Below are positions 1 to 10,087 of a stretch of DNA of 64,000 nucleotides, piece by piece (the stretch's first letter is position 1; the number at the start of each line of letters is the position of its first letter). The translations under genes were made by a program, and so were the position numbers. Source of the stretch: Bog-756 sp963829235 (GTDB taxonomy: Bacteria; Actinomycetota; Acidimicrobiia; Acidimicrobiales; RAAP-2); assembly GCA_963829235.1 (NCBI GenBank), contig CAWHIF010000009.1, positions 768,135 to 832,134 of the forward strand, read 5' to 3'. Below the pieces are notes generated by a model. That model was given only the letters and a program-made list of their open reading frames with translations. It made no database searches and was not told the origin of the DNA.

Positions 1-40
1 CGGCGAACCCTTCAGGACGGCATCGTCCGTGCCGGCACCG

Positions 41-2978
41 TCACGAACAGCCGCTGGTGGTGCCGCAGCTGGCGCACACGTAGCACGACCCGGCCCGCTG
101 CATGGCATTGCCACACTGGTAGCAGTACGGGGCGTCCCGTGGCTCGGCCCGGGCCATCGGCTGGTCGGGGGCCACCCCGGGGACGGGCTTCGGAGCGTAC
201 AGGGGGGCGGTGCCGTCGGCGGCCGTGCTGGCGCCGGTGACCTTGACGTCGCCTGCGCTCGCGTCGAGGACCGTGGCGATGACCGGATCGATGGATTCCG
301 CTTCGACCACCCCGCTCGACGTCGTTGCCGTCTCCTCCACCCCGGGCAGCGTCGGTTGCATGCGCTCCGAGGTGGAGAGCACGCCGAGCTCGACACGTTC
401 GTCGACCGCGAGGTAGTCGACCGCCAGCCGCCGGAAGATGTAGTCGACCAGACTGGTGGCGATCCGCAGATCCGGGTCATCGGTGATCCCCGCCGGCTCG
501 AACCGCATGTTGGTGTACTTGCGGACATAGGTGGCCAGGGGAACGCCGTGCTGGAGGCCGAGGCTCGTCGAGATGGAGAACGCGTCCATGATCCCGGCGA
601 GGGTCGACCCCTGCTTGGACACCTTCATGAAGACCTCGCCCGGGCGACCGTCCTCGTACTCGCCGACCGTCACATAGCCCTCGCAGTCGGCGACCCGGAA
701 GGCGAAGGTCGACGACTTCCGGCGACGGGGCAGGCGCTCTCGTACCGCACCGACCACGACGGTCTCCGACGCGCGGGCCTGCTCGTGGGCCAGGGCCGCC
801 TCGAGGCCGGCGATCTTCTCGTTGAGCTCGCGGGCGTGGGCCTCGGCCTCTGAGCGTGCGGGCACATCCCCGGGCCCGGCGTCGGCACCGACCTTCTTGG
901 TGGTGGAGAGCGGTTGGGCCACCTTGCAGTTGTCACGGTAGATGGCGACCGCCTTGATGCCCATCCGCCAGGCATCGATGTGCAGCTGCTCGACATCCTC
1001 GACGGTCACGTCCTCGGGCAGGTTCACCGTCTTCGAAATGGCCCCGGAGATGAACGGCTGGACCGCGCCCATCATGCGCACGTGGCCGAGATAGTGAATG
1101 GTGTTGTCGCCCATCGAACAGGCGAACACGGCCAGGTGGTCGGCAGAGAGGTACGGTGCGCCCACGATGGTCTTGTGCTCGTCGATGTAGACCACGATCT
1201 CGTCGACCTGATCGGGCGAGTACCCGAGACGGTTCAGCGCCCGGGGCACGGTCTGGTTGACGATCGACATCGTCCCGCCGCCCACGAGCTTTTTGGTCTT
1301 GACCAGTCCGAGGTCGGGCTCGACACCGGTGGTGTCGCAGTCCATGAGCAAGCCGATGGTACCGGTCGGTGCCAGCACGCTGGCCTGCGAGTTGCGGACG
1401 CCGTACTGCTCCCCCAGCTCTACGGCCAGATCCCACGCCTCCTGGGCGGCGCAGAGCAGATCGGTCGGGACGGCCTCCTCGTCGATGCCGGCCACCGCGT
1501 CGCGATGCATGCGCAACACGTTGAGCATGGGTTCGACGTTCTCGTGGTACCCGGCGAAGGGCCCCATCCGTGCCGCGGTCCGTGCCGAGGTGGCATAGGC
1601 GTGCCCGGTCATGAGCGCGGTGATCGCACCGGCCCAGGCCCGACCCTGGTCGGAGTCGTAGGGGAGTCCCTGCGCCATCAGGAGGGCGCCGATGTTGGCG
1701 TACCCGATTCCGAGTTGGCGGAACCGACGCGAGTTCTCGGTGATCCTCTCGGTGGGATAGTCGGCGTTGCCGACGATGATCTCCTGCGCTGTGAAGATCA
1801 CTTCGACTGCCGACCTGAAGCCGTCGACGTCGAACGACGAGTCGTCGCCGAGGAACTTCATCAGATTGAGGCTGGCCAGGTTGCACGCCGAATTGTCGAT
1901 GTGCATGTACTCGGAGCACGGATTGGACCCGTTGATCCTCCCGGTGTTGGAGGCGGTGTGCCACTTGTTGATGGTCGAGTCGAACTGCATGCCCGGGTCG
2001 GCGCACTCCCATGCCGCCTGGGCCACCTGACGGAACAGGTCGCGGGCGGGAACCCACCGGAGGGGCTGGTTGTCACCCCTGCTGGTCAGGGCCCACTCCC
2101 GTCCTTCCACGACCGCGTCCATGAACTCGTCGGTCACCCGGACCGAGTTGTTGGCGTTTTGGTACTGGAGGCTTATCGAATCCTTGCCGTCGAGGTCCAT
2201 GTCGAACCCCGCGTCGCGCAGGACGCCGCGCCTTGCGCTCCTCGATGGCCTTGCACCAGATGAAGTCCTCGATGTCGGGGTGGTCCGAGTCGAGGATCAC
2301 CATCTTGGCGGCACGGCGCGTCTTGCCCCCCGACTTGATGGTCCCGGCCGAGGAGTCCGCCCCTCGCATGAAGCTGACCGGGCCCGACGCGGTGCCGCCC
2401 CCCTTCAGAAGCTCGTGGGAGGAGCGGATCCGGGACAGGTTGACGCCGGCGCCCGAGCCACCCTTGAAGATGACCCCCTCCTCCGTGTACCAGTTGAGGA
2501 TCGAGTCCATGGTGTCGTCCACCGCCAGGATGAAACAGGCCGAGCCCTGCTGTGGGACGCCGGCCACCCCGATGTTGAACCACACCGGTGAGTTGAAGGC
2601 GGCCATCTGGTGGACGATCAGATGCTTCAACTCGGCCCGGAAGGTCTCCGCCTCCTCGTCGTCGACGAAGTATCCGTCCTTGATGCCCCACGTGGTGACG
2701 GTGTCGACCACCCGATCCGCCACCTGGCGCAACGACCATTCGCGCTCGTCGGTGTTGGGGGTGCCCCGGAAGTACTTCTGGGCCAGGATGTTGGTGGCGT
2801 TGATGCTCCAGTCCTCGGGCACTTCGACATCCAGCTGCTCGAACGCCACCGCGCCGTCCCGGAAGTTGGTGATCCGGGCGTCGCGCCGCTCCCAGGTGAC
2901 CGCGTCGTAGGGATGGACCTCCGGGGTCGTGAAGTGGCGGCGGATGCCGATGCCGATGCGCTGGGGGGCGATGGTCAT
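41..2978 (-). CDS. nrdJ: Adenosylcobalamin-dependent (class II) ribonucleotide reductase, frameshifted
   Basis: Reduces ribonucleotides to deoxyribonucleotides using adenosylcobalamin. Two overlapping reading frames make up one protein of about 978 residues, the usual class II size. The N-terminal part (2978 to about 2231) carries FNSPVWFNIGV and QQGSACFILAVDDTMDSI, which holds the first redox cysteine. The C-terminal part carries NPCSEYMHIDNSACNLASLNL-type active-site sequence with the catalytic Cys and Glu, then LAPTGTIGLLMDCD, and ends in a four-cysteine zinc ribbon (CYQC...CYVCASC). Between 2221 and 2232 one extra base separates KAR from VLRDAGFDMDLDG; removing it restores family spacing. 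The ATG at 2978 follows AAAGAGG. The promoter carries tandem NrdR boxes. The frameshift may be a sequencing error, since the protein is essential in most hosts and is otherwise intact. Confidence 0.93.
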
Positions 2979-3201
2979 GCGGTGGACCTCTTTCTGGATT
3001 CTTCTGGCTGTTCGCTGGTGCTGGTCGTGGCTGGCTGGTTCAGTGGGGCAATCGGCTGTCTGGGTGCGGTGTCGGTGGAGGTGTGGAACGGACTTCCTCC
3101 CGGGGCGGACGTCGGCCTGGTGGGGCGGGGGTGCGGATGCCGGAACGCCGTGGAGGCCTTCGGCCTCGCCCGAGTCCTGCCACGGCCCGATTGCCGCCGA
3201 A

Positions 3202-3217
3202 ACACTATATGTAGTGG
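3202..3217. promoter_or_regulatory. NrdR box 1 (strong)
   Basis: The sequence ACACTATATGTAGTGG matches the NrdR-box consensus acaCwAtATaTwGtgt at nearly every position. It lies downstream of the nrdJ -10 element, where bound NrdR would block transcription. NrdR is the ATP/dATP-sensing repressor of ribonucleotide reductase genes; its gene is not in this window. Confidence 0.85.
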
Positions 3218-3233
3218 TAGACCCTCCCCCGAG

Positions 3234-3249
3234 GTACGAGATAGTGGGT
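3234..3249. promoter_or_regulatory. NrdR box 2 (degenerate)
   Basis: GTACGAGATAGTGGGT keeps ten of sixteen consensus positions, including the C, the A-AT core and the wG. It starts exactly 32 bases from box 1 (16-base spacer), the phasing seen in functional NrdR box pairs. It covers the predicted transcription start of nrdJ. Confidence 0.65.
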
Positions 3250-3251
3250 CT

Positions 3252-3281
3252 ATTACAGCAGCGTAGTTACACCCCTGTCAA
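3252..3281 (-). promoter_or_regulatory. Promoter of nrdJ (-35 TTGACA, -10 TGTAAT)
   Basis: On the minus strand, TTGACA (3281-3276) and TGTAAT (3257-3252) are separated by 18 bases, a good housekeeping-sigma promoter pointing at nrdJ. The predicted start of transcription, near 3245, lies inside the upstream NrdR box. Confidence 0.7.
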
Positions 3282-3411
3282 CAAATTCTTTTGAAATCGG
3301 CGTCGCCGGCGCGGACGAAGTCCCTGATGAGAATGTGTTCGCGAAGAATTGCAAATGATTGCTGCCCGCGAGCGCGAACCCGGGCCCGGGGGCGTCGCTA
3401 CAGTCCCCCCT

Positions 3412-4992
3412 GTGGCCTCCCGTCCCCCGGTCTCGCCCGTCACCATCGCCGTCGACGCCGGCACCAGCGGGATCCGCTCCCTGGTGGTGGACGAACGGGC
3501 CCGGGTGGTCGACATGGCCTACGGCGAGCTCACCCAGCACTACCCGAAGCCGGGCTGGGTCGAGCACGACCCGACCGAGATCTGGAAGGTGGTGCGGACC
3601 ACGCTGGCCGAGGTGGCGGGGCGGCTGGCCGACCGGGGCCGGGCGGTCCGGGCCATCGGCATCACCAACCAACGGGAGACCGTGGTGCCCTGGGACAGGC
3701 GGACCGGTGACGTGCTGCACCGGGCCATCGTCTGGCAGGACCGCCGGACCGCGCCGGCCTGCGCCGCCCTGGTCGAGGCCGGCCATCTCCCCCTGATCAG
3801 GGAACGGACCGGTCTCGTCCTCGACCCGTACTTCTCGGCCACGAAGATGCAGTGGCTGCTGCGTGAGGGTGGCCTCTCGGCCGGCGGCGGCCTGACCTTC
3901 GGCACCGTCGACTCCTGGGTCCTGTGGAACCTGACCGGTGGCGTGGACGGCGGGGTCCTGGCCACCGACGCCACCAATGCCTCGCGGACCATGCTCTTCG
4001 ACATCGTGGTGCGGCGGTGGTCGGCCGAACTGTGCGAACTCTTCGGGGTCCCCGCGGAGGTCCTCCCCGACGTGCGGCCGTCGTGCGGCCGGTTGGGCCG
4101 GGTGGCCGGATCGGCGTTCGGAGGCGACTCCCCGCTCCGGGGTGTCCCCATCAGCGGCATGGCCGGGGACCAGCACGCCGCCCTCTTCGGGCAGGCCTGC
4201 TTCGACCCGGGCATGACCAAGGCCACCATCGGGACGGGAAGCTTCGTCCTCATGAACGCCGGCCCGGTGGCGCCTGCGCCCGTCGACGGGCTGATCACGA
4301 CCCTGGCCTGGGACCTCGGCACCGACGGCCAGATCGCCATGGCCGCCGACGACGGGCCGGCGGCCTCCGGGGGCCGATCACCGGTCGCCTACGCGGTCGA
4401 GGGCTCGGTGTTCGTGTCGGGGGCCGGTGTGCAGTGGCTGCGGGACGGCCTTCGCATGATCGACGAGGCCCGGGACATGGAGCCGCTGGCCCGCACGGTG
4501 GACACCAGCGAGGGGGTGGTGGTCGTCCCGGCCTTCACCGGCCTCGGCAGCCCCTACTGGGACCCGGGAGCCCGGGGCACCATCGTCGGGCTCAGCCGCG
4601 GTACCGGTCGCGCCCACCTGGCCCGGGCCATGATCGAAGCCATGGGCTTCCAGATCCGCGACGTGGTGGATGCCATGGCGGCCACGGGAACGGCCGCCAC
4701 CGTGCTCAGGGTCGATGGCGGTGCGTCGGCGATGTCGCTACTCCTCCAGCTGGTGGCCGACCAGACCCGTCTCCCGGTGGTCAGGCCCGTGTCCGTCGAG
4801 ACGACGGCCATCGGGGCGGCCGGCCTCGCCGGCCTGGCCGAAGGGGTCTGGGGCTCGCTCGACGACCTGGCCGCCCGGTGGACCGCGGACGAGGAGTTCA
4901 CGCCCTCGGCGCCCGTCTCCGAGGCCGAGTCGGCCCACGGAGCATGGCTCCGGGCCCTCGACCGGTCCCGGGGCTGGGTCGGTGGCGCCTAG
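3412..4992 (+). CDS. glpK: Glycerol kinase (FGGY carbohydrate kinase)
   Basis: Phosphorylates glycerol to glycerol 3-phosphate with ATP in the cytoplasm. The N-terminal phosphate loop AVDAGTSGIRS sits near residue 13. AGDQHAALFGQ and the nucleotide loop IGTGSFVLMN lie near residues 251 and 274, GLGSPYWDPGARG near 380, and DGGASAMS near 434, in the FGGY order. The reading frame is open from an ATG at 3349, but the FGGY domain begins only after the GTG at 3412, which gives about 526 residues, close to family length. It is divergent from nrdJ and overlaps the convergent ACT-domain gene by four bases. A related FGGY substrate cannot be excluded, but the AGDQ and glycerol-type motifs favour glycerol. 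Confidence 0.85.
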   Translation: MASRPPVSPVTIAVDAGTSGIRSLVVDERARVVDMAYGELTQHYPKPGWVEHDPTEIWKVVRTTLAEVAGRLADRGRAVRAIGITNQRETVVPWDRRTGDVLHRAIVWQDRRTAPACAALVEAGHLPLIRERTGLVLDPYFSATKMQWLLREGGLSAGGGLTFGTVDSWVLWNLTGGVDGGVLATDATNASRTMLFDIVVRRWSAELCELFGVPAEVLPDVRPSCGRLGRVAGSAFGGDSPLRGVPISGMAGDQHAALFGQACFDPGMTKATIGTGSFVLMNAGPVAPAPVDGLITTLAWDLGTDGQIAMAADDGPAASGGRSPVAYAVEGSVFVSGAGVQWLRDGLRMIDEARDMEPLARTVDTSEGVVVVPAFTGLGSPYWDPGARGTIVGLSRGTGRAHLARAMIEAMGFQIRDVVDAMAATGTAATVLRVDGGASAMSLLLQLVADQTRLPVVRPVSVETTAIGAAGLAGLAEGVWGSLDDLAARWTADEEFTPSAPVSEAESAHGAWLRALDRSRGWVGGA

Positions 4993-5624
4993 TTCACATC
5001 CCGCCAGCCGTGGTCGGCCAGGTCGGCCATGGTCGAGATCCACCGTCGCTCGCGGTTCCGCAGTACGGGTTCGGTCCGACCCACGACGAGGAGCTTGCCC
5101 GCCCTGACCATCGGGGCCACGGCCAGGTCGGGCCGCCCGGCGAGGTCGGGCCGACCATCGGGGGGCTCCGGCCCGGCGACGAGCCCGAGCCAGTCGTCGT
5201 CGGGGGCCTCACCGTCGCACACCACGATGCCCGGCCCATCCGTCTCGACGATGGCGGCGAAGGTGGAGGCCAGGCTGCGGCGGACCCGGGCCGTGAGGTG
5301 CTCCAGCAGGCCGGCCGGAGACGTCTGCTTGAACAGCTCGGCAGCCACGTCGAGGAGCTCGGTGTAGTGGTCGGGTATCGCCCCCTCCACCGCCCGGACC
5401 GACTCGATCGAGACGCCGTCGACCTCGAGGATCTCGTCCCGCAGGAGCTCGATCAGATTGTCGCCGGCCAGCCCGACCCCCAGCTCGTCGACCACGACGC
5501 CGTTCTCGCGCTGGAGGATGTCGATGGAGACCACGTCCCCACCCACCGAGCCGATCCGGCTGGCCACCGCCCCCAGTGCACCTGGCCGATCGGGGAGCTT
5601 CACCCTGATCAGGTAGTTGAACAC
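4989..5624 (-). CDS. ACT-domain protein with C-terminal sensor-like domain
   Basis: The first 75 residues (FNYLIRVKLPDRPGALGAVASRIGSVGGDV) form a clear ACT fold, the small amino-acid-binding regulatory domain. The rest (LLEHLTARVRRSLASTFAAIVETDGPGIVVCDGE) looks like a GAF-type or similar ligand-binding domain. There is no enzymatic domain, so it is likely a regulator or sensor of an amino-acid-linked process. The target is not evident from the neighbours. The gene is 211 residues and converges on glpK with a four-base overlap. Confidence 0.7.
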   Translation of the reverse strand: MFNYLIRVKLPDRPGALGAVASRIGSVGGDVVSIDILQRENGVVVDELGVGLAGDNLIELLRDEILEVDGVSIESVRAVEGAIPDHYTELLDVAAELFKQTSPAGLLEHLTARVRRSLASTFAAIVETDGPGIVVCDGEAPDDDWLGLVAGPEPPDGRPDLAGRPDLAVAPMVRAGKLLVVGRTEPVLRNRERRWISTMADLADHGWRDVN

Positions 5625-5724
5625 GGGTTCAGGCTAGGCCGTCACTGTGTACGGACTGTTTCGGGCCGGTTACGACATCGGGCGACACGATCGCGGCCAT
5701 TCGTCGATCCGATCTCGGCCACAC

Positions 5725-6474
5725 CTAGCGGGCTTTGGACTTCGTGGCGTAGTGGTCAACGTACTCCTGGCCGGACAGACGGGCGATCTCCGACATCAGC
5801 GCGTCGGTCAGATCCCGGAGCCGGACCAGTTCGGAGCCGTCGGTCCGATCACCCGCACCCTCGGCCGGCCCGGCGCAGTCGCCGGTGGTGACCGTCCGAC
5901 CGTTGCACTGGAAGGTCAACGGCGGACCGAAGCGCACGGTCACTTCGTGGAACGGTCGCATCATCCTGCTCCCCGGGGGCTGCACCGCCCGGGTGCCGAC
6001 GATGCCCACCGGGATGACGGGAACGTCGCAACCCAGTGCCAGCCGGGCCACCCCGGTGTGCCCCTTGTGCAGACGCAGATCGGGGGCACGGGTTCCCTCG
6101 GGATAGATGCCGAGCAGGCCGCCTTCGTCGAGCACCCCCATGGCCGTGTTGAGGGCCCGTTGCGACGCGTCGCCGCCGGCCCGCTGCATCGGGATCTGGC
6201 CGGCGGCGCGGAAGAACCATGCCGTGCGCCAATTGTCGAAGTACTCGGCCTTGGCCACGTAGGTCACCCGGCGGCGGACCACCAGGGGCAGGAAGAACGA
6301 ATCACAGAACGACTGGTGGTTGGCGGCGAGCACGGCGGGACCGTGGACGGGGATGTGCTCGCGCCCTTCGACCCTCACCCTCCACAACAGATAGAAGACC
6401 GGCGTCAGGAGCACTTTCAGGATCCAGTAGGCCACGGGCAACGGTACCGCCCACTGTGATGGACTGCACTCCAT
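5725..6474 (-). CDS. 1-acyl-sn-glycerol-3-phosphate acyltransferase family (PlsC-like)
   Basis: A membrane-associated acyltransferase of phospholipid synthesis, adding an acyl chain to lysophosphatidate or a similar acceptor. The catalytic HX4D motif is visible as NHQSFCDS near residue 53, with the acceptor-binding motif YPEGTR near 126. An N-terminal hydrophobic stretch (PVAYWILKVLLTPVFYLLW) probably anchors it to the membrane. At 249 residues it is family-typical. Its ATG lies back-to-back with the possible start of the next gene. Confidence 0.85.
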   Translation of the reverse strand: MECSPSQWAVPLPVAYWILKVLLTPVFYLLWRVRVEGREHIPVHGPAVLAANHQSFCDSFFLPLVVRRRVTYVAKAEYFDNWRTAWFFRAAGQIPMQRAGGDASQRALNTAMGVLDEGGLLGIYPEGTRAPDLRLHKGHTGVARLALGCDVPVIPVGIVGTRAVQPPGSRMMRPFHEVTVRFGPPLTFQCNGRTVTTGDCAGPAEGAGDRTDGSELVRLRDLTDALMSEIARLSGQEYVDHYATKSKAR

Positions 6475-7330
6475 GCCGAGGACCGCGCACGACGGGGACG
6501 AAGGGGCCGACGATCAGGAGATCGGGGGTGAGGGCGGCACCGGCCCCGGTGAGCCTGCCCGGTCGTGGACAGTGATGGGACGGACGGTCATGCTGCCCGT
6601 CGAGGTGCGCCGGGCCCGGCAGTGGGGCGTCCAGTACCTGGTGCCGGCGGCTGCCGCCCAGGGCATCGTCGACCCCACCGGGCTCGAGGTCACCGGGCCG
6701 GTCCCGGGCCGGGCGCTGGTGGCCCTGGCCGTGTGCCGCTACGACGACACCGACCTCGGCCCGTACCACGAGGTGGCCGTCAGCTTCGTCGTCCGGCCCC
6801 ACGACGCGCCGCCCAATGCCTCGGCGGGCCAGCGGGTGCAGGAGTTCTTCTCCGGGGCCATCGGTGCGTACATCCACCGCCTCCCCGTCGACCGTGAGTT
6901 CTCGTGCGCAGCCGGCCGGGACGTGTGGGGCTTCCCCAAGTGGGTGACGGCGATCGACATCGACGAGCCCGCCGCCGGTTCGACCCGGTCCGGCACCGGG
7001 ACCAGCGTCCGTCTGGTCGATGACGGGGTCCACGTGCTCTCGCTGGCCGTCGCGGCCGGAGGTCGGCTCCGGCTGCCGTCCAACGCACCTCCGAGCTACT
7101 CCTTCCGCCACGGTGTGCTGCGCCGCACCACGTGGACGACGTCGGCCGAGGGCGTCACCGGCCGGCCCGGCGGAGCCACGCTGGTGCTCGGCGACCATCC
7201 GATGGCCGATGAGCTGCGCGCCGTCGGACTGCCCAGACGGGCGCTGTTCTCGTCATCGGCCGCGGTGATGAGGGCGTCGTTCGGCGGTGCCCGGGTGGTC
7301 ACTCCTCTTTCCCGTGCAGGTTCGCATTGA
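6473..7330 (+). CDS. Acetoacetate decarboxylase family protein
   Basis: The core GPYHEVAVSFVV, followed by AYIHRLPVDREFSCAAGRDVWGFPKWVTAIDID, is diagnostic of the acetoacetate decarboxylase (ADC) superfamily. Members include decarboxylases and ADC-like proteins of unknown reaction, and the classical catalytic lysine context is not clear here, so activity is uncertain. The first 33 residues are low-complexity, and the ATG at 6574 (MGRTVMLPVEVRR) may be the true start. The gene precedes a TetR/SMP-30 pair on the same strand with a 34-base gap. Confidence 0.75.
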   Translation: MPRTAHDGDEGADDQEIGGEGGTGPGEPARSWTVMGRTVMLPVEVRRARQWGVQYLVPAAAAQGIVDPTGLEVTGPVPGRALVALAVCRYDDTDLGPYHEVAVSFVVRPHDAPPNASAGQRVQEFFSGAIGAYIHRLPVDREFSCAAGRDVWGFPKWVTAIDIDEPAAGSTRSGTGTSVRLVDDGVHVLSLAVAAGGRLRLPSNAPPSYSFRHGVLRRTTWTTSAEGVTGRPGGATLVLGDHPMADELRAVGLPRRALFSSSAAVMRASFGGARVVTPLSRAGSH

Positions 7331-7364
7331 CCGCGCTCCAGTGGGCCCGTAGCGTCTAGGGACC

Positions 7365-7982
7365 ATGTCTCGTCGTCTCACACCGAAGGGCGTCAAGCGT
7401 CGAGGTGACCTGATGGACCTCGCCGCCCGCAGCTTCGCCGCCGACGGTTACCACACGACCTCGGTCACCAGCATCGTCGACGGGCTCGGGGTCGGGAAGG
7501 GTGTCTTCTACTGGTACTTCGAATCGAAGGACGAGATGCTCACCCAGATCCTCGTCGACGCGCTCCACTCGATGCGCCAGGCCCAGCGCGAGGCGATCGC
7601 CGGAGAGCATGATCCGGCCCGTCGGATCGAACAGGGGATCCGGTCCTCGCTCCACTGGCTGTCCGAGCACCGTCACCTCTTCATCCTGATGGAGTTCGCC
7701 CGCAGCGAGGAGCGGTTCGCGCCGATCATGCGCCAGGGGGACCAGCAGACGGTGGCCGATGCCCTCCCCCACGTGAGCGCGGGTATCACAGCGGGGGTAC
7801 TCCGTGGCGAAGACCCGGTTATCCTGACCTTGGCGATCCTCGGAGTGACCGCCCACTTGGCCCGGGTACTGGTTCTGGAGCAGGGGGAAGATGCCGATCG
7901 TGTGGCCGACGCCGTCATCGCCTTCTGCCGTCAGGGCTACGTGGCCTTGGAGAACTCGACACTGGCCCGGAGGATCGCATGA
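7365..7982 (+). CDS. TetR/AcrR family transcriptional regulator
   Basis: The N-terminal helix-turn-helix is canonical: RRGDLMDLAARSFAADGY followed by TTSVTSIVDGLGVGKGVFYWYFESKDEML, within residues 10-60. The C-terminal two thirds is helical, as expected for a ligand-binding dimer domain. The stop codon overlaps the ATG of the SMP-30 gene (ATGA), so the two are translationally coupled and the regulator may respond to that enzyme's substrate. Confidence 0.88.
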   Translation: MSRRLTPKGVKRRGDLMDLAARSFAADGYHTTSVTSIVDGLGVGKGVFYWYFESKDEMLTQILVDALHSMRQAQREAIAGEHDPARRIEQGIRSSLHWLSEHRHLFILMEFARSEERFAPIMRQGDQQTVADALPHVSAGITAGVLRGEDPVILTLAILGVTAHLARVLVLEQGEDADRVADAVIAFCRQGYVALENSTLARRIA

Positions 7983-8875
7983 CCGACATGGCGACACAGG
8001 AAGCGCTGCCCTTCATCGAAGGGCTCCACTTCGGCGAGTGCCCGCGATGGCATGAAGGACGCCTGTGGTACTCCGACTTCTACGACGGTACGGTTCGGTC
8101 CACGGGGGTGTCGGGGGACGTGCGGGTCGAGGTCGAGGTACCCGGGGAGCCGGCCGGCCTGGGTTGGTTGGCCGACGGTCGGCTCCTCGTGGTGGCCCGC
8201 AAGCCGCGTACCGTGCTCCGGGTCGAGGACGACGGCCGGCTGGTCGAGCACGGAGATCTCAACCCGACGGCCGGCTTCTACGGAAACGACATGGTCGTCG
8301 ACTCGGTGGGCCGGGCCTACGTGGGGAATTTCGGGTTCGACCTCGACGGCTACATCGAGGAGCGCGGTCAGGCGGCACTGGTGGAGCCGCCCGGCCCGCC
8401 GACCACGGCCCTGATCCGCATCGATCCCGACGGCTCGGCGCACATCGCCGCCGAGGACCTGTCCTTTCCCAACGGGACGGTCATCACCCCGGACGGGAGG
8501 ACGCTGATCGTGGCCGAGACGTTGGCCGGCCGGCTCACCGCATTCGACGTCGGTGACGACGGCGAGCTCACCGGCCGCCGGGTGTGGGCATCGCTCACCT
8601 GGTGCGCCCCCGACGGGATCTGCCTCGACGCGGAGGGGCACGTGTGGGTGGCCAATGCCATCTCCCGCGAGTGCATGCTGGTGGCCGAGGGCGGTGAGAT
8701 CCTCGATCGGGTCGCCACCTCCCAAAACAGCTTCGCCTGCATGCTCGGAGGTGACGACCGGCGCACCCTCTACGTGATGACCGCTCCGACCAGCACCGAA
8801 TCGGTGGTCAGCGTGGATCGGTCGGGGTGCATCGAGCAGGCCCGGGTGAAGGTCGGCGGAGCCGGTCTTCCCTGA
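7979..8875 (+). CDS. SMP-30/gluconolactonase family hydrolase
   Basis: A six-bladed propeller hydrolase of the SMP-30/gluconolactonase/LRE type. Seen are the metal-site opening EGLHFGECPRWHEGRLWYSDF, the GNDMVVDSVGRAYVGNFGFD segment near residue 100, and SFPNGTVITPDGRTLIVAET near 160, the usual Asn/Asp ligand blades. At 298 residues it is full length. Members open lactones; the natural substrate is not indicated. It is coupled to the upstream TetR gene by a four-base overlap. Confidence 0.85.
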   Translation: MTDMATQEALPFIEGLHFGECPRWHEGRLWYSDFYDGTVRSTGVSGDVRVEVEVPGEPAGLGWLADGRLLVVARKPRTVLRVEDDGRLVEHGDLNPTAGFYGNDMVVDSVGRAYVGNFGFDLDGYIEERGQAALVEPPGPPTTALIRIDPDGSAHIAAEDLSFPNGTVITPDGRTLIVAETLAGRLTAFDVGDDGELTGRRVWASLTWCAPDGICLDAEGHVWVANAISRECMLVAEGGEILDRVATSQNSFACMLGGDDRRTLYVMTAPTSTESVVSVDRSGCIEQARVKVGGAGLP

Positions 8876-8884
8876 CCCGGAGGG

Positions 8885-10087
8885 TCAGGGCAGCCGGGTC
8901 AGGGCCCGGCGCAGGCTTCTGACACCTTGACCGATGCGCTGCTCGTTTTCGATGAGGGCGAAGCGCACATGGTCGTCGCCCCCGGGCCCGAATCCCACCC
9001 CCGGGGAGGTGGCCACGTCGGCCTTCTCCACCAGGAACTTGGAGAATTCGAGCGACCCCATGTCCGCATAGGGCTCGGGGATGCGGGCCCAGACGAACAT
9101 CGTCCCCCGGGGCGGGGTGATGTCCCAGCCGATTCGGCGCAACCCGTCGCACAGCGCGTCGCGGCGGGCCTGATAGGTCTCGTTGATCCACTTCGGGTAG
9201 TCCGGCGCCTCGTTCATGGCCACGATGGCCGCGATCTGGATGGGCTGGAACGTCCCGTAGTCGAGATAGCTCTTGAGCTTGGTCAACGCCTGCACGATGG
9301 CGGCGTTGCCGACGAGGAAACCGACCCGCCATCCGGCCATCGAGAAAGACTTGGTCATGGTGTACAGCTCGACGGCGACGTCCTTGCCCCCCGGAACCTG
9401 CAGGATCGACGGAGGCGTGTAGCCGTCGAAGGCGATGTCGGCGTAGGCGAAGTCGTGGACGAGCACGATCTCACGTTCGCGTGCGAACTCGACGAGGCGC
9501 GCCATCCAGGGCAGGTCCACACATTCGGTGGTCGGATTGTGCGGGAACGAGAGCACTACCACCCGCGGCTTGGGCCACGCCGATTCCCACGCCTCCATCA
9601 GATTGTCGAAGAACGCCGCGCCCGGGCTCCCACCGGCGTCGGCCCCGGGGGCATCCAGCCGGACGTGGCGCACGTCGGCGCCGGCGAACAGCGGCGCATA
9701 GATGTGGATGGGGTAGGACGGAGACGGGACCAGGGCGGTGTCGCCCGGCCCCACCAGCACCCACATGAGGTGGGAGAGACCCTCTTTGGCCCCGATGGTG
9801 GTCACCACCTCGGTTTCGGGATCGAGTTCGACCTCGAACTTGCGCAGGTAGAGATCGGCGATGGCCTGGCGGATCTTCGGGATCCCCCGGCTGGCCGAGT
9901 ACCGGTGGTTGCGAGGGTTGTGGACGGACTCGGCCAGCTTCTCGACGGCCACGTCGGGCGAGGGCAGGTCGGGGTTCCCGAACCCGAGGTCGATGACGTC
10001 GCGCCCGTCCCGACGGGCCACGGCCTTCAGGTCGTTGATGGTGGCGAACACATACGGGGGCAGACCGTTGATCCGGCGAAACTCCAT
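8885..10087 (-). CDS. alaC: Class I/II aminotransferase, alanine (AlaC-like) type
   Basis: A PLP-dependent fold-type I aminotransferase. The opening MEFRRINGLPPYVFATINDLK and DVIDLGFGNPDLPSP are characteristic of the AlaC glutamate-pyruvate transaminase branch. The PLP lysine is in TMTKSFSMAGWRVGF near residue 245. At 400 residues it is complete. It probably interconverts alanine/2-oxoglutarate and pyruvate/glutamate. It is the last gene of a leftward string, 109 bases after the luciferase-like gene, so it may have its own promoter. Confidence 0.82.
   Translation of the reverse strand: MEFRRINGLPPYVFATINDLKAVARRDGRDVIDLGFGNPDLPSPDVAVEKLAESVHNPRNHRYSASRGIPKIRQAIADLYLRKFEVELDPETEVVTTIGAKEGLSHLMWVLVGPGDTALVPSPSYPIHIYAPLFAGADVRHVRLDAPGADAGGSPGAAFFDNLMEAWESAWPKPRVVVLSFPHNPTTECVDLPWMARLVEFAREREIVLVHDFAYADIAFDGYTPPSILQVPGGKDVAVELYTMTKSFSMAGWRVGFLVGNAAIVQALTKLKSYLDYGTFQPIQIAAIVAMNEAPDYPKWINETYQARRDALCDGLRRIGWDITPPRGTMFVWARIPEPYADMGSLEFSKFLVEKADVATSPGVGFGPGGDDHVRFALIENEQRIGQGVRSLRRALTRLP

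Noticed and set aside
914..2263. Long frame opposite nrdJ
   Set aside because: It mirrors the third-codon-position GC bias of nrdJ and shows no family pattern; nrdJ explains the DNA.
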